64,000 nucleotides of DNA from Aminobacter niigataensis (GCF_014200015.1 NZ_JACHOT010000002.1:248001-312000), one strand, 5' to 3'. Positions 8,764-17,581 are shown, counted from the stretch's first letter. A program made the numbers and translations. The notes: generated by a model from the letters alone, not told the origin.

Positions 8764-9801
8764 TTACATAGTCTTGCCGGCGGTGAACGCCTCGCGCTGG
8801 GCAGCGCGTTCCGCGTCCGGAGCGGCAACCAGGCCGTAGTCGGCGAGCGGGCTTTCCGGGCCGACCATCTGGTCGTCGAGGAAGAACTCGACATATTCCT
8901 TCAGGCCCGGAATGACGCCGAGATGCGCCTTCTTGACGTAGAAGAACAGCGGACGCGAAACCGGATACTCGCCTGCGGCGATGGTTTCGACCGAAGGCGT
9001 GATGCCGCCGACGGTGGCGACCTTCAGCTTGTCGGCGTTGTTTTCGTAGAAGGCCAGGCCGAACACGCCGACGCCGGTCTTGTTCGAGTCGATGCGAGCC
9101 AGCGTCTCGGAGTAGTCGCCGTCGATGTCGACAGCCTTGCCGTCCTTGCGGACTGCCTTGCACGAAGCGTCAGCGGCCTTGTCGTCTAGGCCGGCCGCCT
9201 TGGCAGCTTCGACGCCGCCGAGTGCCTTGCAGCCGGCGATCAGCAGCTTCTCTTCGAAGACTTCGCGGGTGCCGTGCTTTTCGCCAGGAATGTAGGCGGC
9301 AATGTCCCAGTCGGGCAGGTTCGGGTTGACCTGGTTCCACTTGGTGTTGGGGTTTTCGACCAGCTTGCCGTCGACGACGATCTTGGCGGCCAGCGCCTTG
9401 TAGATGTCTTCCGAGGTCAGAGCCCAGTCCGGGCCGTTGACGTCCGTCGCAAAGACGATGCCGTCATAGCCGATCTTGACTTCCTGGATGTCCTTGACGC
9501 CGGCGTCGATGCAGGACTGGACTTCGTCCTTCTTGATCGCGCGCGACGAGTTGGCGATGTCGATGGTGTTCTCGCCGACGCCCTTGCAGAATTCCTTGAT
9601 GCCGGCGCCCGAACCGCCGGACTCGACCACCGGGGTCTTGAAGTTCGAGAAGGTTTCGCCGAACTGTTCGGCAACGATCTTGGCATAGGGCAGAACGGTC
9701 GAGGAACCGGCAACCTGAACCTGGTCGCGGGCCGAGGCGTAGCCTGCCGAGGCGACAATCGCGAAGGCAGCCGCCGACGCAGTGAGAAGAGCTTTTTTCA
9801 T
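8764..9801 (-). CDS. pstS: Periplasmic phosphate-binding protein PstS
   Basis: A 345-residue secreted binding protein. Signal peptide MKKALLTASAAAFAIVASAG is cleaved near YASARD. Phosphate-contacting motifs are AGSSTVLPYAK, GGSGAGIKEFC and the Ser/Arg-rich IANSSRAIKKDE. It captures phosphate in the periplasm for PstCA. The start at 9801 gives a normal signal peptide; an in-frame start further upstream would add 20 unlikely residues. It is the first gene of the operon and is preceded by a Pho box about 70 bases upstream. Confidence 0.95.
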   Translation of the reverse strand: MKKALLTASAAAFAIVASAGYASARDQVQVAGSSTVLPYAKIVAEQFGETFSNFKTPVVESGGSGAGIKEFCKGVGENTIDIANSSRAIKKDEVQSCIDAGVKDIQEVKIGYDGIVFATDVNGPDWALTSEDIYKALAAKIVVDGKLVENPNTKWNQVNPNLPDWDIAAYIPGEKHGTREVFEEKLLIAGCKALGGVEAAKAAGLDDKAADASCKAVRKDGKAVDIDGDYSETLARIDSNKTGVGVFGLAFYENNADKLKVATVGGITPSVETIAAGEYPVSRPLFFYVKKAHLGVIPGLKEYVEFFLDDQMVGPESPLADYGLVAAPDAERAAQREAFTAGKTM

Positions 9802-9873
9802 TGGGGCCTGCTCCTGTGGAGTATCTCGTATGACGCCTTTCTTCGGCGCCCGGTGAGCCAATAGCCCCCCTCT

Positions 9874-9891
9874 ATTACAGTTGCATGACAG
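9874..9891 (-). promoter_or_regulatory. Pho box upstream of pstS
   Basis: On the minus strand this site reads CTGTCATGCAACTGTAAT. That is two seven-base direct repeats (CTGTCAT and CTGTAAT) separated by four bases, the classic PhoB-binding arrangement. It lies 73 bases before the pstS start and points the right way. A plausible -10 (CTATTG) follows about eight bases downstream, as expected when PhoB replaces the -35 contact. This makes the pstSCAB-phoU-phoB operon self-activating under phosphate starvation. Confidence 0.85.
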
Positions 9892-10217
9892 TTTCGTGTC
9901 ACCCCTGTAACGGTTGCAGTGCTTGGCGGTGAAGGGGTCGTTTCCTCGGTCCTTTGCCGGCGCGAGGCAAACAACAGACCGGAGCCGAAAGCAAGCCGTC
10001 TACCCAACGGCAGGCCGGGCTTTACGGTTGCGGGCTGTCACATTTCCACAGTCTTCGGCGCTCTGACCCGGTGCGCGCGGAAGATTAACGTCAGGCCGGG
10101 CCGAAAATGATGGGTTCCGGGATCGCTCTTGGGCGACGAACGGAGCGGACGTTCAAGTACGTGGGTACCGGAAGCGCGGTATCAGATATCTGCGGCCGGC
10201 ATCACCTGAATCAGCCC
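9892..10217. other. Gap between pstS and the hybrid kinase gene
   Basis: About 330 bases with no supported gene. It contains the region upstream of the Pho box and a diverged copy of a dispersed repeat at 10136-10179 (listed separately). No tRNA or clear terminator was found. No phoR-like kinase frame is present, although rhizobial pst-pho groups often have one here. Confidence 0.5.
10136..10179 (+). repeat. Diverged copy of dispersed GTAC-hairpin repeat
   Basis: The segment contains ACGGAGCGGA then GTACGTGGGTACCGGAAGCG. It aligns with the two better copies at 28020-28068 and 39179-39227, which read GTACGTGAGCACCGGAAGCG at the same place. The left arm has lost part of the GCGTAC sequence, so this copy is degenerate. 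Confidence 0.6.
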
Positions 10218-13157
10218 TTAGATCGCGCCGCGGCGCTCATCGTCCTGCCACGACCAGCGTTCGATCTTTTCGAGCAGCGCACGCGGGCTGATCGGCTTGG
10301 GCAGGTAGTCGTCCATGCCGGCTTCCAGGCAGCGTTCCTTGTCGCCCTTCAGCGCATGCGCGGTCACGCCGATGATCGGCACGCGCGTGCCCGTGCCGCG
10401 TTCGAGCTTGCGGATTTCGCCCGTCGCCTCCAGCCCGTTCATCTCGGGCATCGACACGTCCATCAGGATCATCCGCGGACGTCGCTCGCCGAACGCCGCC
10501 ACCGCGCGCCGGCCGTTGCCGACGATCTCGAACGACAGCTCGGTTTCAGCCAGGATCTGGCTGAACACCATCTGGTTCACTTCGTTGTCCTCGGCGACGA
10601 GAATGTCGAGGCCGCCCTCGCCAGCCGGCCGCTGTCCGCCGCGCAGGCGCGTCACACTGGCCGCCTGGCCGCCCGCGTCCTTGGCCGGCATCTGCCCATC
10701 GGCCACCTGCACCGGCGTGAGGTTCGGCGCCCGGCGGCGCTGGATGCTGCCGACCAGTGCCTCGAGCAGCGCCGACGATCGCGCCGGCTTGATCAGCTGG
10801 GCATCGATGGCGAGGTCCCGGTGGGCGGGGCCCGACAGCGACTGGTCGACCGAGGTCAGCATGACGATCGGCGTGTCGCTGAGGCCAGGTATATGGCGCA
10901 CGATCCGCGCCATCTCCGCCCCGGTCATGCCTGGCATCTGGTAGTCGAGCACGATGCAGTCGACCTTGACGCCCATCGCCTGCGCTGCGGTCAGCACGCG
11001 CAAGCCCTCGTCACCGCTGCGCGCAGCACAGGAATCGAAGCCCCACGACACCATCTGCTCGGTCAGGATCGTCCGGTTGACGGCATTGTCGTCGACGATC
11101 AGCACGCGCGCGCCGGTCACGTCGATCAGCGCCGCCGGTCGGCTTTCCAGCCGCCCGGCATTGGGCAGCGTCAGCGTGAACCAGAAGGTCGAGCCCGCAC
11201 CTTCGGCGCTTTCGACGCCGATCTCGCCGCCCATCATGTCGACGAGCCGCGAGGTGATGGCGAGGCCGAGGCCGGTGCCTTCATGCCGGCGCGTCGAGGA
11301 CGCATCGACCTGGCTGAACTTCTCGAACACCAGCTTGAGCTTGGCCTCGGGAATGCCGATGCCAGTGTCGGTCACCGCGACATGCAGCTTCGTCGCATCG
11401 CCCTCGCTGCGGCCGGTGACATCAACCAGCACATGGCCCGAATCGGTGAACTTGACGGCGTTGCCGAGCAGGTTGGTGATGATCTGCCTGATGCGCCCGA
11501 CATCGCCGACATAGAGATGCCGCAGGTCGGGCTGCAGCCGCACGATCAGTTCGAGGTCCTTCTCCTTGGCCCGTGTCGACATCAGGGTCGCGACGTCCTC
11601 GATCGCCTCGGCCAGGTTGAACGGGATCGGATCGAGCACCAGCTGCCCGGCGTCGATCTTCGAGAAGTCGAGGATGTCATTGATGATCGTCAGCAGCGCA
11701 TTGCCCGACTTGACGATGATGTCGGTGAACGTCTTCTGCTTCGGATCGAGATCCGATTTAGCCAGAAGCTCCGCCATGCCGAGCACGCCGTTCATCGGCG
11801 TGCGAATCTCGTGGCTCATGTTGGCGAGGAATTCCGACTTGGCGCGGTCGGCCAGCACGGCCCGGCGCTGCGCTTCCTCGAGTTCGGCTTCGCGCTGCTT
11901 GAGTTCGGTGATGTTGGTGGTCGAGCCGATCAAATAGAGCGAGCCGTCGGACGCCACCATCGCGCTCTTGCGGGCGAACTGGTGGCGCGTCGAGCCATCG
12001 GCCTCCGTCGCCGTCTCCTCAACCTCCACCGTTACGCCGCTGCGCATCACCTCGCGGTCGGCCTCCATGAAAGGCTCGCCTTCGGGGCCGAAGATCTCGG
12101 CGTCGGTCTTGCCGATCGCCTCTTGTTTCGAGAAGCCGGTCAGCTCGCACCAGCCCTGGTTGACATACATCAGCCTGAGATCGTCGTGCTTGGCGTAGAT
12201 CGACACCGGCACATTGTCGATCAGGCTGCGGAAAACCTCGTTCTCGCGCATGCTTTCCTGCAGCGCCCGCTCGCGCTGCTTGAGCTCGGTGATGTCGACG
12301 CGCACGCCGATGAATGTGCCGTCGGCGAGGCGCTGGTCGAAGACCTGATACCAGCGCCCGTCGGGATTGCGCCGCTCGCGCTCGGCATGGCTGGTGTGGT
12401 AGCGGCCGATCATGCCTTCGATCCAGGCTTCCGGATCGGCATCGTAAAGGGCGTCGAGCGCGGGCTCGCCGGTATCGCGGTAGTAGCCGGCGCGCTGCGC
12501 CAGCACTAGGCTGTCGCGTAGCGTGCTGCCCTCGGCCATGGCTTCGCCAATTGCCGGCAACGCGCTCTTGAGCTTGCGGTTGGCGAGCACGAACCGGTCG
12601 TCGCGGTCGTAGATGACGACGCCCGCCGGCAGCGATTCCAGCACCTCGGCAAGCCGGTGGCGTGCCTCAACGGCCTCGACCTCGCGCCGTTTCATCTCGG
12701 TGACGTCGTAGTAGGAGACCAGCCGCTTGCCGCCCGAAAGTGCCGTCACCGAATAGATGATGGTGCGGCCGTCGGCGCGGCGGAATTCACGTGGCGCGAC
12801 GTCGCCGGCCAGGATCTCGTCCCCGCGGGAAGCGACATAGCCTTCCCACTTGTCGTCGGCGATGGCGTAGACGCCGTTGTGGCGGTTGACGTCCATCAGC
12901 GCCCGGAACCGGCAGCCGGCCGCCACCTGTTCGGCGGTAACGTTCCAGATGTCGTAGAATGCCTTGTTGATAAACAGCACGCCGAGCGCGGCGTCGACCA
13001 GCACCACGCCCATGTTCATCGAATCGATGGTGCGCTCGAGATCCGCATAAGGCAGGTCCTCGACCGGCCGCACATTGCCGATTTCTATCGCCCGCGCCGT
13101 GCCATTGACCGGCTCGCTGGCCGGATCGCTGGCGTCCGACCCAAGATTTTTCCGCAT
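10218..13157 (-). CDS. Hybrid sensor histidine kinase with three PAS domains and two receivers
   Basis: A 979-residue protein. Three PAS-type sensors lie at about residues 45-150, 165-285 and 305-420, including [19 protein letters not shown] and [19 protein letters not shown] HisKA domain follows with phospho-accepting His449 in [13 protein letters not shown], then an ATPase domain ([26 protein letters not shown]). Two receivers end the protein, with Asp738 in VLDYQMPGM and Asp900 in LMDVSMPEM. No transmembrane helix or HAMP is seen, so it is probably cytosolic and senses an internal signal such as redox state or a ligand. There is no Hpt domain and no neighbouring regulator, so its output partner must be elsewhere. 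Confidence 0.93.
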   Translation of the reverse strand: MRKNLGSDASDPASEPVNGTARAIEIGNVRPVEDLPYADLERTIDSMNMGVVLVDAALGVLFINKAFYDIWNVTAEQVAAGCRFRALMDVNRHNGVYAIADDKWEGYVASRGDEILAGDVAPREFRRADGRTIIYSVTALSGGKRLVSYYDVTEMKRREVEAVEARHRLAEVLESLPAGVVIYDRDDRFVLANRKLKSALPAIGEAMAEGSTLRDSLVLAQRAGYYRDTGEPALDALYDADPEAWIEGMIGRYHTSHAERERRNPDGRWYQVFDQRLADGTFIGVRVDITELKQRERALQESMRENEVFRSLIDNVPVSIYAKHDDLRLMYVNQGWCELTGFSKQEAIGKTDAEIFGPEGEPFMEADREVMRSGVTVEVEETATEADGSTRHQFARKSAMVASDGSLYLIGSTTNITELKQREAELEEAQRRAVLADRAKSEFLANMSHEIRTPMNGVLGMAELLAKSDLDPKQKTFTDIIVKSGNALLTIINDILDFSKIDAGQLVLDPIPFNLAEAIEDVATLMSTRAKEKDLELIVRLQPDLRHLYVGDVGRIRQIITNLLGNAVKFTDSGHVLVDVTGRSEGDATKLHVAVTDTGIGIPEAKLKLVFEKFSQVDASSTRRHEGTGLGLAITSRLVDMMGGEIGVESAEGAGSTFWFTLTLPNAGRLESRPAALIDVTGARVLIVDDNAVNRTILTEQMVSWGFDSCAARSGDEGLRVLTAAQAMGVKVDCIVLDYQMPGMTGAEMARIVRHIPGLSDTPIVMLTSVDQSLSGPAHRDLAIDAQLIKPARSSALLEALVGSIQRRRAPNLTPVQVADGQMPAKDAGGQAASVTRLRGGQRPAGEGGLDILVAEDNEVNQMVFSQILAETELSFEIVGNGRRAVAAFGERRPRMILMDVSMPEMNGLEATGEIRKLERGTGTRVPIIGVTAHALKGDKERCLEAGMDDYLPKPISPRALLEKIERWSWQDDERRGAI

Positions 13158-13283
13158 CCCGTCAGTCCTGCATGCAAGGGCGATGCTGCTCCCCCGCAGC
13201 TCGCCGCAATTAACCTTGCAGCAGAAGCATTAACGACTGACTAACCTTAATGCTCACTATCCGGCGCGTATCGCGGGCCGGGC

Positions 13284-13649
13284 CTAGTCGTCATTGGCAG
13301 CGTTGAGTTCTTCCGGCCGCATGCCGCCATTGGGATCGGTCAGCCCGAGCGATGCGGCAAGGATCAGCCGGCGCGACTTGAGCAGGGGCGACAGTGCCGC
13401 CTGCACGTCGGACATGCGCGGGTTGCGCTCGTGCGTCGCGACCGCCGATTCGTCGGCATAGAGCTCGTTGACCATCACCATGTTGGGGATCGGCGTGCCG
13501 TCGCGCTCGACCGGCTTGATCACCTCGAAGCGCAGGCATCCCGGCTCTTCCTGCAATGTGGCGCGCGCGTGTTCGGAAATCAGGTCGAGGAACTGTTCCT
13601 CGGCGCCGTCCATGGTCTCGAACTCGACGATGATGGTCATTTCTGCCAA
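13284..13649 (-). CDS. ABM-domain (putative quinol monooxygenase-like) protein
   Basis: A 121-residue protein of the antibiotic biosynthesis monooxygenase dimeric ferredoxin-like fold. The core is MTIIVEFETMDGAEEQFLDL, then EEPGCLRFEVIKPVERDG and NELYADESAVATHERNP, the YgiN-like pattern. Members act as small cofactor-free monooxygenases on quinols or as haem-degrading enzymes; the substrate is unknown here. The listed start is TTG at 13649, nine bases after AGAAGG. The ATG at 13640 would give 118 residues and is also possible. It stands alone downstream of a 590-base gap. Confidence 0.8.
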   Translation of the reverse strand: MAEMTIIVEFETMDGAEEQFLDLISEHARATLQEEPGCLRFEVIKPVERDGTPIPNMVMVNELYADESAVATHERNPRMSDVQAALSPLLKSRRLILAASLGLTDPNGGMRPEELNAANDD

Positions 13650-13709
13650 GGGTTCATGCCTTCTTCTCGATGCTCAACTTCTGCCGCCGGAACGGTGCCA
13701 TCAGGCTAA

Positions 13710-13754
13710 CGCATCGGCCCGCAAAGCGGAATCGATTTCGGCGACCAGCATGCC
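13710..13754 (+). repeat. Degenerate REP-like palindrome (GCATCGGCCCG family)
   Basis: Contains GCATCGGCCCG, then GGAATCGATTTCGG and a closing CAGCATGC. The same parts in inverted orientation occur at 62487-62530 (GCATCGTGCTTCCCGAAAAT and CGATTTTCGGGCCGATGC). The hairpin arms here are partly eroded. It lies upstream of the ABM-domain gene. Confidence 0.5.
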
Positions 13755-14065
13755 GTGCCGCAAAGACCCCGCCGACTCGCGATGACGCATCGAGTACGGG
13801 TCATGCCGGAAAAACGGGGAGTTTCAGGGCTTTCGACGCACCGGCGGGCAGAAGGGTTGTGCAGCCCGCCGGGCGTTGCCGAAGACGCGCACTCGATACA
13901 CTGCGCACGAGGAAAGTGCGGGCGCGATGGTGAACGATTTGTGAATGCCGCCGTTCAACGACGATGACAGACTGTAACGAAACCGGTCCCGCGCGGAACC
14001 ATTCCCGCGCGTCAGAGTTCAGGTCAGGCACACCGAGTGTGGTCTTTTCCTTTCAACCACGCTCC

Positions 14066-14103
14066 GAAAGGGCCCGTCGCTCCCTCTGCGGCGGGCTCCT
14101 TTC
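14066..14103. other. Strong intergenic hairpin, possible small-RNA structure
   Basis: Arms GAAAGG plus GCCCGTCGC pair with GCGGCGGGC plus CCTTTC, interrupted by one bulged T, with a seven-base loop TCCCTCT. The stem is about 15 bp. No T-run follows on either strand, so a simple terminator is unlikely. No gene is close enough to claim it as an operator. Confidence 0.45.
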
Positions 14104-14238
14104 GTGTCGAAAACTGCCTTGGGCCTGCAATTTCGGTGCAACCCAGGGTGACTCGACAGGATGCAGGTTGTGGCGCAGAGTTCCTGCCCCTGAATGGAAA
14201 TGCGGTAGCATGCAACCTTGCCTCAAGGAGGCATATCG

Positions 14239-14361
14239 ATGCACTCGCCTGCGGCAGACACCTCCACAATGCGCACCGAAGCCGGTCACGGCCCCCGCAC
14301 GATATACGTGGGCGTCGGAGATAGATCGCGCGACTGGGTGCATTGTCCGCGTTCGGCTTGA
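14239..14361 (+). CDS. Possible 40-residue small protein
   Basis: A short frame starting MHSPAADTSTMRTEAG and ending at TGA 14359-14361. What supports it is a near-perfect ribosome site, AAGGAGG, eight bases before the ATG, in a region otherwise empty of genes. The product is hydrophilic with one cysteine and no recognised domain. The next gene begins 77 bases downstream on the same strand. It could equally be a leader peptide or noise. Confidence 0.3.
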   Translation: MHSPAADTSTMRTEAGHGPRTIYVGVGDRSRDWVHCPRSA

Positions 14362-14438
14362 CTGACCGCGACAGGAAGCAGGCAACAAACCAGCAGCAAG
14401 CATAAGTCAAAAGAACAAGCGCCATATGGGAGAAGACT

Positions 14439-14666
14439 ATGGAGCACGTACTTTTCACCCAGCCTAACTCCCCCATTTATCCCAAGGATCTCGCACTTCT
14501 TCAGCAGGTGTTCGACCAGATTTGCGTCGAGCGCGGCGAGGACCCGAGCTCCATCTGGGCAAGCGAAATAGCGAGGACACTTCTCAAGCTTTATAAAAGC
14601 GGCGTGCGCGACGAGGATCTGCTGCTGGCGAGCATACCGCGGTTTAGGACAAGAAACGCCGCCTGA
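14439..14666 (+). CDS. Small conserved-type hypothetical protein
   Basis: A 75-residue, probably all-helical, soluble protein (PKDLALLQQVFDQICVERGE, then SEIARTLLKLYKSGVRDEDL). The ribosome site GGGAGAAG lies five bases before the ATG. The helical pattern resembles small rhizobial proteins of unknown function that I cannot name. A perfect 12-bp-arm hairpin at 14696-14722 follows its stop and may end the transcript. Confidence 0.65.
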   Translation: MEHVLFTQPNSPIYPKDLALLQQVFDQICVERGEDPSSIWASEIARTLLKLYKSGVRDEDLLLASIPRFRTRNAA

Positions 14667-14695
14667 CCCCAGGCGCGTCAACGCTGGGCATCTAG

Positions 14696-14722
14696 TCCCG
14701 AAAGCGGCCACCGCTTTCGGGA
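14696..14722 (+). terminator. Perfect hairpin after the 75-residue gene
   Basis: Arms TCCCGAAAGCGG and CCGCTTTCGGGA are perfect reverse complements around a CCA loop. The sequence is followed by AAGG rather than a T-run, so it may be a REP-like palindrome of the CCCGAAA type seen elsewhere in the window rather than a rho-independent terminator. It lies 30 bases after the stop at 14666. Confidence 0.5.
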
Positions 14723-14894
14723 AAGGTGGGTGTCATCCCGGCACGGCTCTCCGACATCATCCGTCCTGCGATCCGGCGTTTCGGCATCCGGAGCGTTCCA
14801 ACAGGCGCGTTCTTCCCGACGCATTTTGTGATCGGGCACGGCGTCGATCGGCCCATTGATCCTGCGCGGTTCCGCGCAGACAATGCGACTCGGC

Positions 14895-15458
14895 ATGTCC
14901 ATGAAGCCAGGACGCATGACGCAACGTCTCGCCACGCTCGTCGCCACGCTCGTCGTCGCCCTCGCCGCATCGCCGGCGGCTCGGGCAGAGGCCATGCGTG
15001 GCCGAAGCCTGCTCGGCGATCCGCATCAGCACGGCCTGGCCGCGCTTTACGCAAGATGGCCTGGGATTGCCGCCGACTACGCCACCGCGATGATGCGTTA
15101 CCGCGGTGCGGCCGCCCACGAGGACTTGCCCCCCAGCGTCTATCCCTTCGTCCTGTTCACACGCCCACCGCTTGGCGGGCCATGGACATGGACCGCCCCG
15201 AACGGCTCGCATGCCCGCCGCCTGCGTGACGGTGCATTGCGCATCAGCCTCACCGACCGGCTCGGCAACTGGTTTGTCGAGATCCTCTGCACGGATGCCG
15301 GCTGGCCGGTCTATTCCTGCAGCGATGGTGTCGAGCGCGTCGCCGAGGCGCCCGAGCCTCGCCTGCTCGTCATCGACGGCGTCGAGTTTTCCCGCCTCCT
15401 GCCGGCACCGGACGGTCCGCCGGCACAGGGCAGTCCCCCGGGAGAGGAGAGCCCCTAG
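14895..15458 (+). CDS. Exported protein of unknown function
   Basis: About 187 residues. The N-terminus after MSMKPGRMTQR is a clear signal peptide (LATLVATLVVALAASPAARA, cleaved before EAM). The mature part is soluble, with a tryptophan-rich stretch GGPWTWTAPNGSH and two cysteines (EILCTDAG and VYSCSDG) that may pair. No family was recognised. Alternative starts at 14883 or 14901 are possible. The long antisense frame on the other strand lacks any domain and is taken as a shadow. Confidence 0.6.
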   Translation: MSMKPGRMTQRLATLVATLVVALAASPAARAEAMRGRSLLGDPHQHGLAALYARWPGIAADYATAMMRYRGAAAHEDLPPSVYPFVLFTRPPLGGPWTWTAPNGSHARRLRDGALRISLTDRLGNWFVEILCTDAGWPVYSCSDGVERVAEAPEPRLLVIDGVEFSRLLPAPDGPPAQGSPPGEESP

Positions 15459-15501
15459 CGGATCGGACCTGCCGCCGGGGCGGCAGGTCCGGCAGTCAGT
15501 T

Positions 15502-15633
15502 TCAGTGCGTGTAGAAATAGCCCCCCACCAGCACGACGGCGACAAGCAGGCCCAGCACGATCCAGCCGCGCAGGGCTTCCTTGCTTCCGGCGGCGTCAGT
15601 GGCGTTGGCGGACGGTGTCTTGTTCTCGTTCAT
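15502..15633 (-). CDS. 43-residue single-span membrane protein
   Basis: A short gene. The product begins MNENKTPSANATDAAGSKEA, has one transmembrane segment (GWIVLGLLVAVVLVGGYFYT) and ends two residues later. GAAGAGGGAAAT before the ATG is a fair ribosome site. The hydrophilic N-terminus and membrane C-terminus suggest a tail-anchored type of protein. Function is unknown. It is similar in design, not in sequence, to the small proteins at 42728-42874 and 43882-44037. Confidence 0.6.
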   Translation of the reverse strand: MNENKTPSANATDAAGSKEALRGWIVLGLLVAVVLVGGYFYTH

Positions 15634-15739
15634 TGGAATTTCCCTCTTCGGGTGAAGTTTGCATGCAGCGACGCGGACACCGGGCCGGTCGACTGACCGG
15701 GAGCGTCTGCAAGTCACTGCGAAGAATTGGCTAAGGTCG

Positions 15740-16090
15740 TCAGGCGCCGGGCGGCGGCGCCCGGGCCGAAAACGCTGCAAACTTCTCTGCCGGCCCGGCG
15801 GCGTCGTGGTGCCACGCCGAAACCAGCCGCTGGTGTTCCGGTTCCCGAAGCCAGGTATTCGCCTCGAACAGCGCCTTGCCGGCACCGCCCGAGGTCTTGC
15901 CCGACTGTTTTGGGTCGGAACTGCGCAGGGCGCTCTGGCCGCGGTCGTAGCTCGACAGCGACAGCACCACGTTGCCGTCACGGATGACGGCCTGCTTGCC
16001 CGACCAATCGACGGTCGCAACAGGCGACGCGCCGAAGCTCGAGGGCAACAGCAGCAGCGCCCATGTCAGCACGAGCACCATCAGGCGCAT
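15740..16090 (-). CDS. Small exported protein of unknown function
   Basis: 116 residues with a signal peptide (MRLMVLVLTWALLLLPSSFG, cleavage near ASP). The mature part is polar with several tryptophans and no recognised domain. GGAGA lies a few bases before the ATG. The gene lies about 100 bases upstream of the 43-residue membrane protein in the same direction and may share a transcript with it. Confidence 0.5.
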   Translation of the reverse strand: MRLMVLVLTWALLLLPSSFGASPVATVDWSGKQAVIRDGNVVLSLSSYDRGQSALRSSDPKQSGKTSGGAGKALFEANTWLREPEHQRLVSAWHHDAAGPAEKFAAFSARAPPPGA

Positions 16091-16235
16091 CAGAACGGAG
16101 GTCTCCCCGTGATGCGTTTCCGAAGGGTGTCGATGGTCGAACGGCGTTTGGATGGCGTGTGCCCCGTGGCGCGCCCTTTTCGCATTTCAGGCCGTCCGGT
16201 TCAACCTTTGAGCGCTATCTTGCCGCCTCACGGGC

Positions 16236-16263
16236 AAAAACCCCGGAACGATGGCCGGGGTTT
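16236..16263 (-). terminator. Rho-independent terminator of the outer-membrane protein gene
   Basis: On the minus strand the stem CCCCGG / CCGGGG encloses an eight-base loop and is followed by TTTTTG. It begins 22 bases after the stop of the beta-barrel gene at 16285, exactly where its transcript should end. Confidence 0.8.
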
Positions 16264-16284
16264 GTCATCGATGCGATGTCGCGA

Positions 16285-16923
16285 TCAGAATTTGTAGGCG
16301 ACGCCCAGACGGAAGTCATGGCTGCGGATATCGGCGTCATGGATATCGCCGTTGTAGTAATCGAAGTCATTCGTTCCGTAGTCGGAATATATGTACTCCG
16401 CACGCACGATGAGCTTTTCGGTCGCGGCCCACTCCACGCCGCCGCCAACGGCATATCCGGTCAGCGTTTCGGTCGCGAAATCTTCCGAATTGCCCTGCCC
16501 ACCATGGTCGCCGCGGAAGCTGCCGATTGCCACGCCGCCGGTAACGTAGGGAAGCAAAGTGCCCAGGGCGTAACCGGCGCGCACACGCGCGGATCCGGCG
16601 AGCCTAGCCTCGTAAGGAATGTACATGGCGGAGTCTTCGACCTCCGCGCCGGAAAATTTCAGGTCCGCCTCAACGCCGAGCACGACGTTGCCGAACTGGT
16701 GATTGTAGCCGGCATATATCGCCCCGGATGCGCCGCCGTCCGAGAAACGTCTAACGTCATCTCCGCCCTCAACCGACAACTTGTTGAGACCTACAGCTGC
16801 GCCGACATAAAGGCCCGACCAATTATAGGTCGACGCCCCCGGCTGGTAGACGACCTCGTCGGCTGCCAGCGCGCCGCCGCAAACCGCCAACAGGCAGGTA
16901 GATGCGAGAAGAATTCTGATCAT
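16285..16923 (-). CDS. Outer-membrane beta-barrel protein (Omp25/RopB-like)
   Basis: A 212-residue protein with signal peptide MIRILLASTCLLAVCGGALA. The typical opening of the rhizobial Omp25 family follows: YNWSGLYVGAAVGLN. Alternating strands such as GYNHQFGNVVLGVEADLKFS, RVRAGYALGTLLPYVTGGVA and the C-terminal FRLGVAYKF with final Phe are signs of an eight-stranded outer-membrane barrel. Proteins of this family are small surface proteins, not general porins. The gene is monocistronic with its own terminator. Confidence 0.88.
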   Translation of the reverse strand: MIRILLASTCLLAVCGGALAADEVVYQPGASTYNWSGLYVGAAVGLNKLSVEGGDDVRRFSDGGASGAIYAGYNHQFGNVVLGVEADLKFSGAEVEDSAMYIPYEARLAGSARVRAGYALGTLLPYVTGGVAIGSFRGDHGGQGNSEDFATETLTGYAVGGGVEWAATEKLIVRAEYIYSDYGTNDFDYYNGDIHDADIRSHDFRLGVAYKF

Positions 16924-17146
16924 CGATATAACCCCAGGATTGCCCAAATCAGTGCATCCGCATCTATCCTTAAGGTTGTATATTTGAAATAGAAAACTCG
17001 CTATGCGCGCATGATCCCTTGTGTCGCGTGACGTTTCCGCCACACATCTCAAAGCACTAAATTGGGCGGTGGCAGCTGTCACTCCGGCGATGTATTTGCC
17101 ATGATTGTCGCTTCGCAAGTCCGCGCTACGATGACCGGAGGCAACG

Positions 17147-17548
17147 ATGGCCAAGACCGATTTCAAGTCCGTGGAAGAATACATCGCGGCGCAGCCGCAG
17201 ACCGTCCGACCTACCCTCGAACATGTGCGCAAGATCATCCGCGATGCCTTGCCTGGCGCCGAAGAAGTCATTTCCTACCAGATTCCCGCCTACAAGCTGC
17301 ACGGCGGCCGGGTGATCTACTTCTCCGGCTGGAAGGAGCACTTTTCGCTCTATCCGGTCACCGAAAACCTCGTCGCAACACTCGGAGACGAGGTCGCGCC
17401 TTATGTCGCCGGCAAGGGAACGCTGCGCTTTTCGCTGGCTAAACCGGTACCGGCGAAGCTGATCGAGCGGATCACCAGGCTCCGCGCCGAGGAGGAGGCC
17501 GACGCCATGAAGGCGAAAGCAGCGGCCAGGGCGAAGCGGCGCGGCTGA
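17147..17548 (+). CDS. DUF1801 (YdhG-like) protein
   Basis: 133 residues of the YdhG/DUF1801 fold, related to the frataxin-like bacterial iron chaperone group. Motifs are TLEHVRKIIRDALPGAEEVISY, YKLHGGRVIYFSGWKEH and KGTLRFSLAKPVP. Function in the family is poorly defined. CGGAGG stands five bases before the ATG. The C-terminal 20 residues are an Ala/Lys-rich tail. A second DUF1801 protein is encoded at 52248-52670. Confidence 0.8.
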   Translation: MAKTDFKSVEEYIAAQPQTVRPTLEHVRKIIRDALPGAEEVISYQIPAYKLHGGRVIYFSGWKEHFSLYPVTENLVATLGDEVAPYVAGKGTLRFSLAKPVPAKLIERITRLRAEEEADAMKAKAAARAKRRG

Positions 17549-17581
17549 TCGCCATCGGGAGCGTACCGCGGGTCCGGCGGG

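Larger units (their letters stand above)
13650..14238. other. Long intergenic region with palindromes, no supported gene
   Basis: About 590 bases. Reading frames here are arginine-rich or proline-rich shadows. Structure is present: a degenerate REP-like palindrome at 13710-13754 and a strong hairpin at 14066-14103, each listed separately. The stretch around 13960-14110 could encode a small RNA, but no promoter plus terminator pair could be shown. Confidence 0.45.

Noticed and set aside
10107-12509. An 800-residue plus-strand frame
   Set aside because: Antisense to the PAS hybrid kinase, whose domains are complete and in order.
13903-13922. GAGGAAAGTGCGGGC resembling the RNase P RNA signature
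   Set aside because: The match to GAGGAAAGTCCGGGC is partial and none of the other conserved RNase P RNA segments is found around it.
14757-15545. A 262-residue minus-strand frame
   Set aside because: The plus-strand frame in the same place has a clear signal peptide and normal codon pattern; the minus frame is Arg/Gly/Ala-rich shadow.
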